Shown one piece after another: positions 42,450-51,716 of a stretch of DNA of 64,000 nt. A model generated the notes under the pieces. The model worked only from the letters and a program-made list of their open reading frames with translations. It did not search any database and had not been told where the DNA came from. The first letter of the stretch is position 1; each line of letters opens with the position of its first letter. The DNA comes from JACCXE01 sp963718605 (GTDB lineage: Bacteria; Actinomycetota; Acidimicrobiia; Acidimicrobiales; JACCXE01): the NCBI GenBank assembly GCA_963718605.1, contig OY970363.1:868001-932000 (forward strand), written 5' to 3'. Both the position numbers and the translations under genes were made by a program.

Positions 42450-43141
42450 GAGGTGACCTCCGCGTCGGCCTCTTCGGCTTCGGCCGACGCCTCTTCCTCG
42501 ACGAATTCTTCGACCACCGCGTCGGCCGCAGCCTTCGCTTCGGCCTCGGCCAGTTCGGCCGCCTCGACTTCGGCCACGTAGTCGGCGTCGACGTCGGTGC
42601 CGTCCGAGCGGCGCGACAGCGCGACGGCGGCGACAACGGCGATCACGAGCAGAATCGAGGTCGCCTCGAACGCGAACAGGTACCGCGTGAAGATCACCTC
42701 GGCGAGTTGCTCGACGTTCCGCGCGGGCCCTTCGAGCGGGCCGACCACGCTGGGCGCGCCGGTGGTCCATTGGCTGCGCCCGAGGAGCAGCAGCTCGGCG
42801 GCCACAAGTGCGACAACGATCACAGCCAGCGGGAACTGGTTCTTCAACGGCTCAGCCGCGACCATCTCTTCTTTGTCCACGCCCAGCAGCATGATCACGA
42901 AGAGGAACAGCACGACGATCGCGCCGGCGTAGACGATCACCTGCACCGCGGCGAGGAAGTGCGCGCCTTGCGCCACGAACAACACCGCGACGCCGAACAG
43001 CGTCTGCACGAGCATCAGCGCCGCGTGCACCGGGTTGCGCGACACGACCACGCCTATGGCGCCGCCCAGGATGATCACTGCGCCCAGGATGAAGGTCAGC
43101 GAGTCGACCTTCGTGGCCGCGAGCAGGGACACGAGATGCAT
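42446..43141 (-). CDS. nuoJ: Complex I cluster 2, subunit NuoJ with acidic C-terminal tail
   Basis: 231-residue ND6 homologue; five helices in the first ~175 residues with AAVQVIVYAGAIVVLFLFVIMLLG as helix 3. The last ~45 residues are an Ala/Glu-rich, coiled-coil-like tail absent from the cluster 1 copy. ATG overlaps the nuoI stop by one base. Confidence 0.94.
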   Translation of the reverse strand: MHLVSLLAATKVDSLTFILGAVIILGGAIGVVVSRNPVHAALMLVQTLFGVAVLFVAQGAHFLAAVQVIVYAGAIVVLFLFVIMLLGVDKEEMVAAEPLKNQFPLAVIVVALVAAELLLLGRSQWTTGAPSVVGPLEGPARNVEQLAEVIFTRYLFAFEATSILLVIAVVAAVALSRRSDGTDVDADYVAEVEAAELAEAEAKAAADAVVEEFVEEEASAEAEEADAEVTS

Positions 43142-43779
43142 CAGTGGTGCGAGTCCGTCGCGGAATCAGGGCCGTGCGAGTCGGATTCGGTGACAGGTTC
43201 GTGCTGGCCGTGTTCGGCCGCGCGTACGCCATAACCGAGTTCGCCCGACCACAGCGGTTGGTCCTCGTAATCCGGATCGCCGCCGGGCGCGGTGGCACGC
43301 ATCCAGGCCGAGGTGTGCTTGTCGTCGCCCTCACGCCAGTCTTCCCACGGCAACTGCTGGGGCTTGCCGGTGTCGTCGACGATGAGCTCTGTGCGTGTGT
43401 AGATCGCGTCCTGGCGGTTCGTGAAGGAAAACTCGAAGAGCTTGGACTCGGTGATGGCCTCGGTGGGGCAGGCCTCGACGCACAGGTCGCAGTGGATGCA
43501 GCGCAAGTAGTTGATCTCGTACACGAAGCCGAAGCGTTCGCCCGGCGAGACCGGCGCGTCCGGAGGATTGTCCTTGCCGCGGACGTAGATGCACTTGGCC
43601 GGGCACACGCCGGCGCACAGCTCGCATCCGATGCACTTCTCCATGCCGTCCTCGTACCGGTTGAGGACGTGCCGACCGTGGAACCGCTCAGGCTTGGGCC
43701 GCTTCGCCTCCGGATACGGGACGGTGACGGTGTGGCCGATCTGCTTGAGCGTGATGCCGAAGCCTTCGAGGAGACCCAT
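43141..43779 (-). CDS. nuoI: Complex I cluster 2, subunit NuoI (two 4Fe-4S)
   Basis: 212 residues. CIGCELCAGVCPAKCIYV and CIHCDLCVEACPTEAI bind the two 4Fe-4S clusters that pass electrons from NuoG to NuoB. About 50 hydrophilic, His/Ser/Asp-rich C-terminal residues extend beyond the cluster 1 copy. ATG adjacent to the nuoH stop. Confidence 0.95.
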   Translation of the reverse strand: MGLLEGFGITLKQIGHTVTVPYPEAKRPKPERFHGRHVLNRYEDGMEKCIGCELCAGVCPAKCIYVRGKDNPPDAPVSPGERFGFVYEINYLRCIHCDLCVEACPTEAITESKLFEFSFTNRQDAIYTRTELIVDDTGKPQQLPWEDWREGDDKHTSAWMRATAPGGDPDYEDQPLWSGELGYGVRAAEHGQHEPVTESDSHGPDSATDSHH

Positions 43780-44958
43780 CTATTGGCCCACTTTCTCTTC
43801 GACTCGCGCGCGGCCGACCTGCATGGCGCGGCTGAGCAGGAACGCAATGGCCAGACCCGCCGGAATCGCGACTGCGGCGTACCACGACTTCACGCGCACA
43901 GCTGCGATCACCAAAAGCCAGAACAGCGAAAGCGGAATGAGCAGCTTCCAGCCGAGGTCCATGAGCTGGTCGTAGCGCAGGCGCGGCAGCGTGGCGCGGA
44001 ACCACACGTAGACGGACAGGAACACCATGAGCTTGGCCACGAACCACAGGATCGGCCACAGCCAGTCCGGCAGGATTCCGAGGATCGGACCGCTCGGCCC
44101 GCCCAGGAACAGCGTGACGATGATGGCCGACATCGTGACGGTGTTCATGAACTCGGCCAGGAAGAAGAGCGCGAACCGAATCGAGGAGTACTCGGTGTGG
44201 AAGCCGCCGACCAGTTCCTGCTCGGCCTCGACGAGGTCGAACGGCGGTCGGTTGAGTTCCGCAGTGGCCGCAATCATGAAGATGACGAAGGGCACGACGC
44301 CGAGACGGATGAGGTTCCACGCCGGCAGGAATCCGCCGGGGCCCGCGCCGCTCTGGTCGAGCGCGATGGCGTGGGTGGACAGCGACCCGGCGAGCAGAAC
44401 AACCGTCGCGATGGACAGGCCGAGCGCGGCTTCGTAGCTGACCATCTGGGCCGAGGCCCGCACCGAGCCGAGCAGCGGGTACTTCGAGCCCGACGACCAG
44501 CCGGCGAGCATCACGCCGTAAACCGAGATCCCGCTCATCGCGAGCAGGAACAGGATGCCGACGGGCGGGTCCGCCAGTTGGAGGTTCGTGGTGTGGTGCG
44601 CGATCGAAATCGTGCCGCCGACGGGCACTACCGCGAAGCTCAAGAATGCGGGCACCGCGGACAGATATGGCGCGAGGCGGAACACGCGCTTGTCGGCGCG
44701 GTCAGGCAGCAGATCTTCTTTGAAGAACAGCTTGATACCGTCGGCCAGCGATTGGAGCACACCGAATCGTCCGCCCGCCTTGGCCGGTCCGATGCGGTTC
44801 TGCATGTCCGAGATCAGCTTGCGCTCGTACCAAACCATGAAGAGCACCGCGACCATGAGCACGGCGAACGTAATGATGGTTTTCAGCGCGACGATCAGCA
44901 CGACCCCAAGGTCGACGCCGTTGTTGAACAGCGGATCCGCCGCGAACACGTGAACCAT
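43780..44958 (-). CDS. nuoH: Complex I cluster 2, subunit NuoH
   Basis: 392-residue ND1 homologue. NRIGPAKAGGRFGVLQSLADGIKLFFKED, AGWSSGSKYPLLGSVRASAQMVSYE, AELNRPPFDLVEAEQELVGGFHTEYSS and RATLPRLRYDQLMDLGWK are the standard motifs. A longer C-terminal helix-rich end distinguishes it from the cluster 1 copy. ATG 44956-44958 overlaps the nuoG stop by one base. Confidence 0.95.
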   Translation of the reverse strand: MVHVFAADPLFNNGVDLGVVLIVALKTIITFAVLMVAVLFMVWYERKLISDMQNRIGPAKAGGRFGVLQSLADGIKLFFKEDLLPDRADKRVFRLAPYLSAVPAFLSFAVVPVGGTISIAHHTTNLQLADPPVGILFLLAMSGISVYGVMLAGWSSGSKYPLLGSVRASAQMVSYEAALGLSIATVVLLAGSLSTHAIALDQSGAGPGGFLPAWNLIRLGVVPFVIFMIAATAELNRPPFDLVEAEQELVGGFHTEYSSIRFALFFLAEFMNTVTMSAIIVTLFLGGPSGPILGILPDWLWPILWFVAKLMVFLSVYVWFRATLPRLRYDQLMDLGWKLLIPLSLFWLLVIAAVRVKSWYAAVAIPAGLAIAFLLSRAMQVGRARVEEKVGQ

Positions 44959-47420
44959 CAGACGTTCTCGATCCGGACGTCGGTGACGGGACTGCTGGCG
45001 TCGATCAGCGACCGGGCGTCGTCCGCCGACACGTTGACCGGCAGCCACGCGGAACCGAGCGGCACGCCCACGTCCGCCTTCACCGCGACGACGAAACTGG
45101 CGTGCGCGCCCGAGACGCGCACCTGCGCACCGGTCGTGACACCGAGACGATCAAGGTCGCGTGGGTTGGCTCGCATCACGACGGGCTTGGCCAGGTTGGC
45201 GAGCGACGGCGACGCCGAGTTGGCCCAGCCGTTGTCGTAGAGCATGCGGCCCGCCACCAGACGCAACGAGTACGCGTCGAGCGCAGGCACCGGGATATCG
45301 GGGTTGGGCGCCAACGAACCCGCGCTGAACGCGGTGGGCGGCGCGACCACGGTTCCGTCGCCGGCGGCCACGTCAGAGGACAGGCCCGCGGCGTCTGCGA
45401 CCGCTTCGAGGGTGTCGAAGCCGAGGTCGCCACCGAGCGCTCCAGCCAATTCGGCCGCGATCATCCAGTCCTCCCAGGCCACGCCGGGCACGGGGACTTT
45501 CTGGGAGACGCGCGTGACGCGACCCTCGATGTTCGTCGTAGAGCCGTTGCGCTCCGCGAACGCGGCCGCAGGCAGGATCACGTCGGCACGATTCGACGAC
45601 GGCGACGTGGCCGCCTCGATCGCGATCGTGAAGCCGGCGCCGGCCAACCCGCGTTGGGCGAGGCTCGCGTCGGGCACGTCGGTGGCGGGGTCGGAGCCGA
45701 GCAAGATGAGCGCCGCGAGCTTGCCGTTGGCGGCGGCGCGCAACATGGCGCCGGTGTCGAGGCCGTCGCCGGTCGGGGCGAGCCCGGCTCCGATCGCGCC
45801 GTGCACGTTGGCGCGGCGCAGCGCCGACAGGAACGTCACACCCGGCACCCGCGCGTTGAGCACGAGCGCGGCGTCGGCCACGAAGTTCGCCGCTTCCGCG
45901 GTGGACGGACGACCGAGGATCACGACGGCGCCTGGGGTCTTCAACGCGTCGCGCGCGGCCGTAATCGCCGCGGCCGGGACGGGGCCGATGTCTGTGGCCG
46001 GCGCGTCGTCGACCAGCGCGGACGCGACTGCGGCGGCTTCGCCGGGCCGGTACATCAAGCTCGTGGCCGCAAACGGCGTGAATGACGTGGCCGCCGGAGT
46101 GAGTTCGATCAGCTTGGTCGTGCCGTTAGTCACCGACTCGCGCAGGCGCAGGAACAGCACGGGGAGTTCTTGCTTGAGGTCCGGGGCGAGCAGCAAGACC
46201 ACCGGCGCCGCACAGGCCTCGTCGATCGTGGCCTTGGGCAGGCCGAGTACGACTTCCGCGGGCAGTCCATCGTCGAGTTGGCAGTCGACGTTGTTCGTGC
46301 CGATTACATCCTTGGCCAACTTGGCCCAGGCGAACGCGTCCTCGTTGGTGAGGCGGGCGCCGCCGATGATCCCGACCGATGACGGGCCGTGGCGGTCGAG
46401 CGCGTCCTTGATGCCCTTGGCCGCGGCGGCCAGGGCTTCGCCCCAACTCACTTCGACAAGTTCGCCGTGCTTGCGCACCATCGGCGCGGTGACGCGGGTG
46501 GCCGTGTTGTTGATCGACTCATACGCGAACCGGCCCTTGTCGCAGAGCCAGCTGTGATTGACCGGGTCGCTGTCGATGCCGATGTAGCGGGTGAGCTCGG
46601 TGCCCGAGGACTGCACGGCGATACGGCAGCCGACCGAACACGTGGTGCACGTTGACTCGGCCGACTCCAGGTCCCACGGACGCGCGGCAAACCGGTAGGG
46701 CTTCGAGGTGAGCGCGCCGACGGGGCATAGCTGCACCGTGTTGCCGCTGAAGTAACTGGCAAAGGGCTCGTTCGGGAAGGTGTTGATTTCGGTCTCGACG
46801 CCGCGCTGGATGAACTGGATCAGCGGGTCGCCCGCCACCTCGTCGGCGAACCGCGTGCAGCGGTCACACAGAATGCAGCGCTCGCGGTCGAGCAACACCA
46901 AGTCGCTGAGCGGGATGGGCTTCTCGCGGTGGCGCTTCTCTTCGACCATGCGGCTTTCGCCCGGGCCGAACGCGATCGTGTTGTCCTGCAGCGGGCATTC
47001 CCCGCCCTTGTCGCAGACCGGGCAGTCGAGCGGGTGGTTGACGAGGAGAAACTCGATGACACCGTCTTGCGCCTTGAGCGCTTTCTCGCTGCGCGTTTCG
47101 ACCTTCATGTCCGGCGTGCACTCGACCAGGCAGGCAGGCGACAACATCGCACCGCGGCCGCTGTCGACCTCCACCAAACACATGCGGCACATGCCGACGG
47201 GACGCAGACGCTCGTGGTAACAGAAGCGCGGGATGTGCGAACCGACTCGTTCCGCCGCTTCGATCAGCAGCTCGCCCTTGTCCGCATAGACGAGTTGGCC
47301 GTCGATCGTGACGGGCACACCGGGCGGCGGGGGCGGCGGCGCTTCGACCTCTTCGACGGTCTCGGCCACGGCCTCTTCGGTCGCCTCTTCGTCCTTCTCA
47401 GTGACCTTTTCGTCAGACAC
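44958..47420 (-). CDS. nuoG: Complex I cluster 2, subunit NuoG (NADH module)
   Basis: 820 residues. A ~34-residue Glu- and Pro-rich extension precedes the ferredoxin domain with the 2Fe-2S ligands C67, C78, C81, C97. The next clusters use HPLDCPVCDKGGECPLQD and CILCDRCTRF, and CTTCSVGC plus a later Cys (WLCDKGRFAYE) would hold the extra N7 cluster found in some bacteria. The rest is a molybdopterin-oxidoreductase-like domain without cofactor function. It carries electrons from NuoF to NuoI. GTG start overlaps the end of nuoF by 8 bp. Confidence 0.96.
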   Translation of the reverse strand: MSDEKVTEKDEEATEEAVAETVEEVEAPPPPPPGVPVTIDGQLVYADKGELLIEAAERVGSHIPRFCYHERLRPVGMCRMCLVEVDSGRGAMLSPACLVECTPDMKVETRSEKALKAQDGVIEFLLVNHPLDCPVCDKGGECPLQDNTIAFGPGESRMVEEKRHREKPIPLSDLVLLDRERCILCDRCTRFADEVAGDPLIQFIQRGVETEINTFPNEPFASYFSGNTVQLCPVGALTSKPYRFAARPWDLESAESTCTTCSVGCRIAVQSSGTELTRYIGIDSDPVNHSWLCDKGRFAYESINNTATRVTAPMVRKHGELVEVSWGEALAAAAKGIKDALDRHGPSSVGIIGGARLTNEDAFAWAKLAKDVIGTNNVDCQLDDGLPAEVVLGLPKATIDEACAAPVVLLLAPDLKQELPVLFLRLRESVTNGTTKLIELTPAATSFTPFAATSLMYRPGEAAAVASALVDDAPATDIGPVPAAAITAARDALKTPGAVVILGRPSTAEAANFVADAALVLNARVPGVTFLSALRRANVHGAIGAGLAPTGDGLDTGAMLRAAANGKLAALILLGSDPATDVPDASLAQRGLAGAGFTIAIEAATSPSSNRADVILPAAAFAERNGSTTNIEGRVTRVSQKVPVPGVAWEDWMIAAELAGALGGDLGFDTLEAVADAAGLSSDVAAGDGTVVAPPTAFSAGSLAPNPDIPVPALDAYSLRLVAGRMLYDNGWANSASPSLANLAKPVVMRANPRDLDRLGVTTGAQVRVSGAHASFVVAVKADVGVPLGSAWLPVNVSADDARSLIDASSPVTDVRIENV

Positions 47421-48783
47421 TGGCGCGCACCTCGATCAGCTTGCGCGGGTTGCGCGCGATGTAGGCGTCGAACTCGGGCCGGAACCGGCGCAGCGCGCTC
47501 ATCAGCGGCGATACCACTGATGGACCGAGGTCACAGATGGTCGTCTTCTTGTACGGGAACGGCGCGTAGGCAGGTTCGCCGGGCGTGACGTTCGGACCCG
47601 GGAACGGCCCCGGGCTGATGTTGTCGCTGACGTCGAGCAAGAGGTCGAGGTCTTCGGGGCGGCCATGACCCGCGAGGATGCGGGCCAAAATCGTCTCGAG
47701 CCAGCTCGTGCCTTCGCGACACGGGGTGCATTTGCCGCAGCTCTCGCGGGCGTAGAACTTCACGAGCCGCCAGCAGGCGCGCACCATGTCGGTGGTTTCG
47801 TCCATGGCGACGATCGCGCCCGAGCCGAGCATCGCGCCCTGGGCGCCCACCAGCGACGCCTCCATCGGCATGTCGAGATGTTCGGGGAAGAACCAGGGCG
47901 ACGAACCGCCGCCCGGAATGAACGCCTTCAACTCGTTGTCGTCACGAATACCGCCGCCGAGCGACGGGTCGTAGAAGACCTCGCGGAACGTGACGACGCC
48001 GCACTCGATTTCGTACGTGCCGGGCTTCTTCACGTGGCCCGACACCGCAATGAGCTTGGTGCCGTTGGACTTTTCGCTGCCCAACGCGGCGAAGGCTTCG
48101 GCGCCGTTGACCAGGATCCATGGGAGGTTCGACAGGGTCTCGACGTTGTTCACGATCGTCGGGTTCATGTAAAGGCCCATCACCGCCGGGAAGTACGGCG
48201 GCTTCGGCCGCGGCATGCCTCGCTTGCCTTCGAGCGATTCGAGCAGCGCGGTTTCGTCGCCCACGATGTAGGCACCCGCGCCCCAGTGCAGCGTGACGTC
48301 GACGGACCAGTCGGAACCGAGGATGTTCTTGCCGATGTAGCCCGCGGCGTACGCGTCGTTCAACGCTTGCGCGATCCGCTCTTGCGCGTGCGCCATCTCG
48401 CCCCGGACATACAGGAAGACCTGGCTGGCTTTGCAAGCCCATGCCGCGATCAACGCGCCTTCGATCACCATGTGGGGATCGCGCTCCATGATCGTGCGGT
48501 CTTTATGCGTACCGGGCTCGGACTCGTCGCCGTTGACCACGATCCAGTGCGGGAAGGGCGCGGTGTCGAGGAAGTGCCACTTGTTCCCGGCCGGGAAGCC
48601 GGCTCCTCCTCGCCCTTGCACGGTGGCGCCGGTAACGATGTCGACGACCTCGGTCGGTGTCATCGCCATGGCCTTGCGCAGCCCCTCGTAGCCACCGGTG
48701 CGCAGGTACCCGTCGAGCGTGTGCGCGTCGGCGACGTCGAAGCGGGCGCTAACGATCTTCGGGATATCCGCACGCACGGTCAT
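47413..48783 (-). CDS. nuoF: Complex I cluster 2, subunit NuoF (NADH/FMN-binding)
   Basis: 456-residue flavoprotein that oxidises NADH. The glycine-rich NADH site is GRGGAGFPAGNKW, the FMN region is NGDESEPGTHKDR, and the 4Fe-4S N3 motif is ESCGKCTPCREGT with the fourth Cys downstream in TTICDLG. ATG 48781-48783 overlaps the nuoE stop as ATGA; the frame remains open upstream but through nuoE. Confidence 0.96.
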   Translation of the reverse strand: MTVRADIPKIVSARFDVADAHTLDGYLRTGGYEGLRKAMAMTPTEVVDIVTGATVQGRGGAGFPAGNKWHFLDTAPFPHWIVVNGDESEPGTHKDRTIMERDPHMVIEGALIAAWACKASQVFLYVRGEMAHAQERIAQALNDAYAAGYIGKNILGSDWSVDVTLHWGAGAYIVGDETALLESLEGKRGMPRPKPPYFPAVMGLYMNPTIVNNVETLSNLPWILVNGAEAFAALGSEKSNGTKLIAVSGHVKKPGTYEIECGVVTFREVFYDPSLGGGIRDDNELKAFIPGGGSSPWFFPEHLDMPMEASLVGAQGAMLGSGAIVAMDETTDMVRACWRLVKFYARESCGKCTPCREGTSWLETILARILAGHGRPEDLDLLLDVSDNISPGPFPGPNVTPGEPAYAPFPYKKTTICDLGPSVVSPLMSALRRFRPEFDAYIARNPRKLIEVRASV

Positions 48784-49352
48784 TCGCTGTGTTCTCCCGT
48801 TTGACCGGCGTTGGACCAGCGGTCGGTGGGCGTTTGGCGGACCTTGGCCAGGACGCCGTGCACGGGGATGTCGCTCTGGCCGGCGCGCAGCTGCGCCACC
48901 AGGTTGTCGAAAGCCTCGGGCGTGACGTTCTCCTGGTAGCGGTAGTTCACCTGCAGCGCGGGAGCGACCGTGCAGGCGGCCGAGCACTCGACTTCTTCCA
49001 AGGTGAACATGCCGTCGGGCGTGGTGCCGCCAACTGGAACACCGAGGCTCGATTGACAGTGCTCGAGCAGTTCGTAGGCGCCGCTGAGCATGCACGAGAT
49101 GTTCGTGCAGACCCCGACGAGGTACTTCCCCGTCGGGTGCAGCTTGAACATTTCATAGAAGGTCGCGGTGCCGTAGACCTGCGCCGACGTGCACCCGATC
49201 AACTCGGCAATGTGCTCCATGGCGTCCTCGGCCAAATACCCGTCCTGCTCCTGCGCGAGGTGGCACAAAGGCACAAGCGCTGAGCGAGGTTTGGGGTACC
49301 GGGCGATGATCGCCTGGGCCGTCACCAGGTTGTTCGCGCTGAACCGAGCCAT
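48780..49352 (-). CDS. nuoE: Complex I cluster 2, subunit NuoE
   Basis: 190-residue 24-kDa-type subunit with a thioredoxin-like 2Fe-2S domain; ligands C82 and C87 (VCTNISC) and C123 and C127 (ECSAAC). Works with NuoF in the NADH module. It is the first gene of the nuoE-N run, 50 bp after the ABC-importer substrate-binding gene, with no visible intrinsic terminator between them. Confidence 0.95.
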   Translation of the reverse strand: MARFSANNLVTAQAIIARYPKPRSALVPLCHLAQEQDGYLAEDAMEHIAELIGCTSAQVYGTATFYEMFKLHPTGKYLVGVCTNISCMLSGAYELLEHCQSSLGVPVGGTTPDGMFTLEEVECSAACTVAPALQVNYRYQENVTPEAFDNLVAQLRAGQSDIPVHGVLAKVRQTPTDRWSNAGQTGEHSE

Positions 49353-49367
49353 ACGATTCCGACACTA

Positions 49368-49381
49368 GTGAATTGCTTCAC
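49368..49381. promoter_or_regulatory. Short inverted repeat upstream of nuoE
   Basis: GTGAA-TTGC-TTCAC, perfect 5-bp arms, 15 bp upstream of the nuoE start. It could be an operator or a weak hairpin; no U-run follows. Confidence 0.3.
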
Positions 49382-49402
49382 TTGGCCGAGAGTTGGTCTG
49401 AC

Positions 49403-50335
49403 TTAGATCAGGCCTTCGTCGTCGAGGAAGCCCTTGGCGATAACCGCGGCGTCTTCCTTGTCGATGTCGAAGGCCTTGTTCATCTCGATCAACTTGGCCG
49501 TGGTCAGCTTCGCGGTGATGGCGTTCGTGGCCGATTTGAGGGCGGTGTTGCTGCCCAGTTCGGTGCTGACGACAGGCAACACGTTGTCCGCGGCGAGCAT
49601 GTGCTTGTCGTCGCCGAGCAACACATATCCCTTCGACGCGATCGCGCCGGCGGTCGAGAACAGCAGCCCAACATCGATCGAGCCGGCGTCGAGCGCGTCG
49701 CCGACCTGATTGGACTCGAGCGCCGTGTAGTTCTTCGACAAGTCGAGGCCGTACGTCTTCTTGAGCCCGGGCAGGCAGAACGGATTTGTCTCGCAGTCCG
49801 CCGGCGCGCCGATCTTGAGGCTCTTGCCCTTCGATGCAAGGTCCGACAGGGACTTCAGGCCGTATTTGTCGGCGGTGGCCTTCGTGACGACGAACGCGTT
49901 CGTGTCCACGGCTTCGCTCGCTGTGAGTGCCGTTAGCCCCAGCGGCGTGAGGTAGGTCTCGAGCTTCTTGGCGGTTTCGACGACGTCGCCGGTTGCCTCG
50001 CCCTTCTTGTTGTTGAGGCCTTCGAGCATGGACGCCGCGTATTCGGGCGCAAAGTTGATTTCCTTGGCCTTGAACGCGTCGAGTTCGACGGGGCGGTAAC
50101 CGCCGAGGGTCTTGATCGATGTCGCGTATCCCTTCGCGGCCAACCCCTGCTTGTAGATCTCGGCGAGGATCGCCGACTCGCCGAAGTCCTGCGCGCCAAT
50201 CGTGACCGCGACCTTCTTGCCGGCCGCGGTGGTGTCGCTGGTCGAGGACTTCTTGTCGTCGTCTTTACCGCAGGCCGCACCAATGAGACTGATGCCGAGG
50301 GCCAGGGCAATCAGGGTGGTGGTCGAACGCTTCAC
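49403..50335 (-). CDS. Glycine betaine/choline-type ABC importer, substrate-binding lipoprotein
   Basis: 310 residues, lipobox LIGAAC-GKDDD, then an OpuAC/OpuCC-type periplasmic-binding fold (VAVTIGAQDFGESAILAEIYKQGL, APEYAASMLEG, LKIGAPADCETNPFCLPGLKKTYG). Captures a quaternary-ammonium osmolyte or similar compound for the permeases encoded upstream. GTG 50333-50335 has AAAGGAA upstream and overlaps the permease stop as GTGA. Exact ligand unknown. Confidence 0.88.
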   Translation of the reverse strand: MKRSTTTLIALALGISLIGAACGKDDDKKSSTSDTTAAGKKVAVTIGAQDFGESAILAEIYKQGLAAKGYATSIKTLGGYRPVELDAFKAKEINFAPEYAASMLEGLNNKKGEATGDVVETAKKLETYLTPLGLTALTASEAVDTNAFVVTKATADKYGLKSLSDLASKGKSLKIGAPADCETNPFCLPGLKKTYGLDLSKNYTALESNQVGDALDAGSIDVGLLFSTAGAIASKGYVLLGDDKHMLAADNVLPVVSTELGSNTALKSATNAITAKLTTAKLIEMNKAFDIDKEDAAVIAKGFLDDEGLI

Positions 50336-51042
50336 GTTTGAGTTCCTTTCGAGGACACACGTTGAGGCTCCGGCGCCCGCCAAGGCATAGCCCGGCGGGT
50401 GAGAACACCGAAGGCGAGGTCGACCGCTAGCGCGCACAAGGCCACGGCAACTGCACCCGTGAGCAATTTGGCGTCGTCGCGTTGGCGGAAGCCCTCGTTG
50501 ATAAACGATCCGAGACCGTTGAAGCCAACGTATGCGCCCAGGGTCGCGGTAGCAATTACCTGCAGTGTCGCGATTCGGACACCGGTCAGAATCAGCGCCA
50601 TCCCACTTGGTATCTCAACCCGCGTCAGCACCTCGAGCGGGCGCATGCCCATCCCCCGCGACGCCTCGACGATGGACGGATCGACGCTGCGAATGCCGGT
50701 GTACGCATTCGTGAACATCGGGGGCGCCGCCAAGATCACGAGCGCGATGAACGTCGGCCAGAAACCAAGGCCGAACCCGTAGCGCAGCGAGATTGGGAAG
50801 AGCAGCGCGAGGATCGCCAGGGACGGCACGGCCCGCCCGACGTTGACAATCGACTGCGCCAACAAACCGCCGCGCTTGGAGCGGCCTAGCCACACCGCGG
50901 GTGGCAGCGCGACCAACGCCGCGGCGAGAACCGACGCGCCGGACAGCCGCAGGTGTTCGATCGTGCGGTGGCCGATGCCGCGGGCGCCACCCCAGTTCGA
51001 CGCGGTGCTCACATACGTCGTGAACTCATGCAGCATGCTCAT
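50332..51042 (-). CDS. Glycine betaine/choline-type ABC importer, permease 1
   Basis: 236-residue OpuCB/ProW-type membrane subunit with about six helices. The region contacting the ATPase reads DPSIVEASRGMGMRPLEVLTRVEIPSGMALILTGVRIA, the EAA-type loop. ATG 51040-51042 overlaps the stop of permease 2 as ATGA. Confidence 0.9.
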   Translation of the reverse strand: MSMLHEFTTYVSTASNWGGARGIGHRTIEHLRLSGASVLAAALVALPPAVWLGRSKRGGLLAQSIVNVGRAVPSLAILALLFPISLRYGFGLGFWPTFIALVILAAPPMFTNAYTGIRSVDPSIVEASRGMGMRPLEVLTRVEIPSGMALILTGVRIATLQVIATATLGAYVGFNGLGSFINEGFRQRDDAKLLTGAVAVALCALAVDLAFGVLTRRAMPWRAPEPQRVSSKGTQT

Positions 51043-51716
51043 CTACCGAGCCGCCGTTTTGCCCGCTGCCAAGGGGTGGCGAACCGTTCGACACCAACGA
51101 GTGCCGTGTCGAGGGCGATGGCCATGATCACGCTGAGGCCGCCCCCGACCATGATTTCGGTGTTGAAGTCGCGGGACAGTCCTGAATCGATGAACGCGCC
51201 GTACCCGCCCTGGCCGATCAGCCCGGTCACTGTCACGAGACCGACGGTCGTGACCGTCGCGATGCGCAGCGCGGCCACGATCGCCGGCGCGGCCAACGGA
51301 AGATCGACGGTGACGAACCGACGGATCGGCTGGTAACCCATGCCGTCGGCCGCGTTGAGGACGTCCGGGGGCACGCTCTCAACGCCGGACACGATGTTGC
51401 GAATGAAGATTGCGAGCGTGTAGCTGACGAGGCCGATCTCTGACGTGAGCGTGTTGAAGCCGGTGATCGGGAGCAGGAACGCGAACAACGCGAGGCTCGG
51501 GATGGTGTAGAGCAGCCCCGCGAAACCGGCGATGGGGGTGAAGGTCCAGCGGAAGCGCAATGCGATCGCGGACAGTACGAGTGATATCGCGAACCCGACG
51601 CCGACCGCGATCAGCGTGAGCCGCAAGTGCTCGAAGGTCGCGCTTTGGATCTGAGCGGTGTGGCGGCCGACCCAGTCCCACCAAATCAGGCTGTCCTTAT
51701 TCACGGCGGTGCTCAT
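51039..51716 (-). CDS. Glycine betaine/choline-type ABC importer, permease 2
   Basis: 225-residue paralogous permease. The EAA-type loop is PPDVLNAADGMGYQPIRRFVTVDLPLAAPAIVAALRIA; TLTSEIGLVSYTLAIFIRNIVSGVE precedes it. Two different permease genes are typical of the OpuC/OpuB systems. Its first codons overlap the end of the ATPase gene by 20 bp. Confidence 0.9.
   Translation of the reverse strand: MSTAVNKDSLIWWDWVGRHTAQIQSATFEHLRLTLIAVGVGFAISLVLSAIALRFRWTFTPIAGFAGLLYTIPSLALFAFLLPITGFNTLTSEIGLVSYTLAIFIRNIVSGVESVPPDVLNAADGMGYQPIRRFVTVDLPLAAPAIVAALRIATVTTVGLVTVTGLIGQGGYGAFIDSGLSRDFNTEIMVGGGLSVIMAIALDTALVGVERFATPWQRAKRRLGR

Noticed and set aside
43144..45240. 698-codon plus-strand frame across nuoI, nuoH and nuoG of cluster 2
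   Set aside because: Antisense shadow; it crosses several real gene boundaries.
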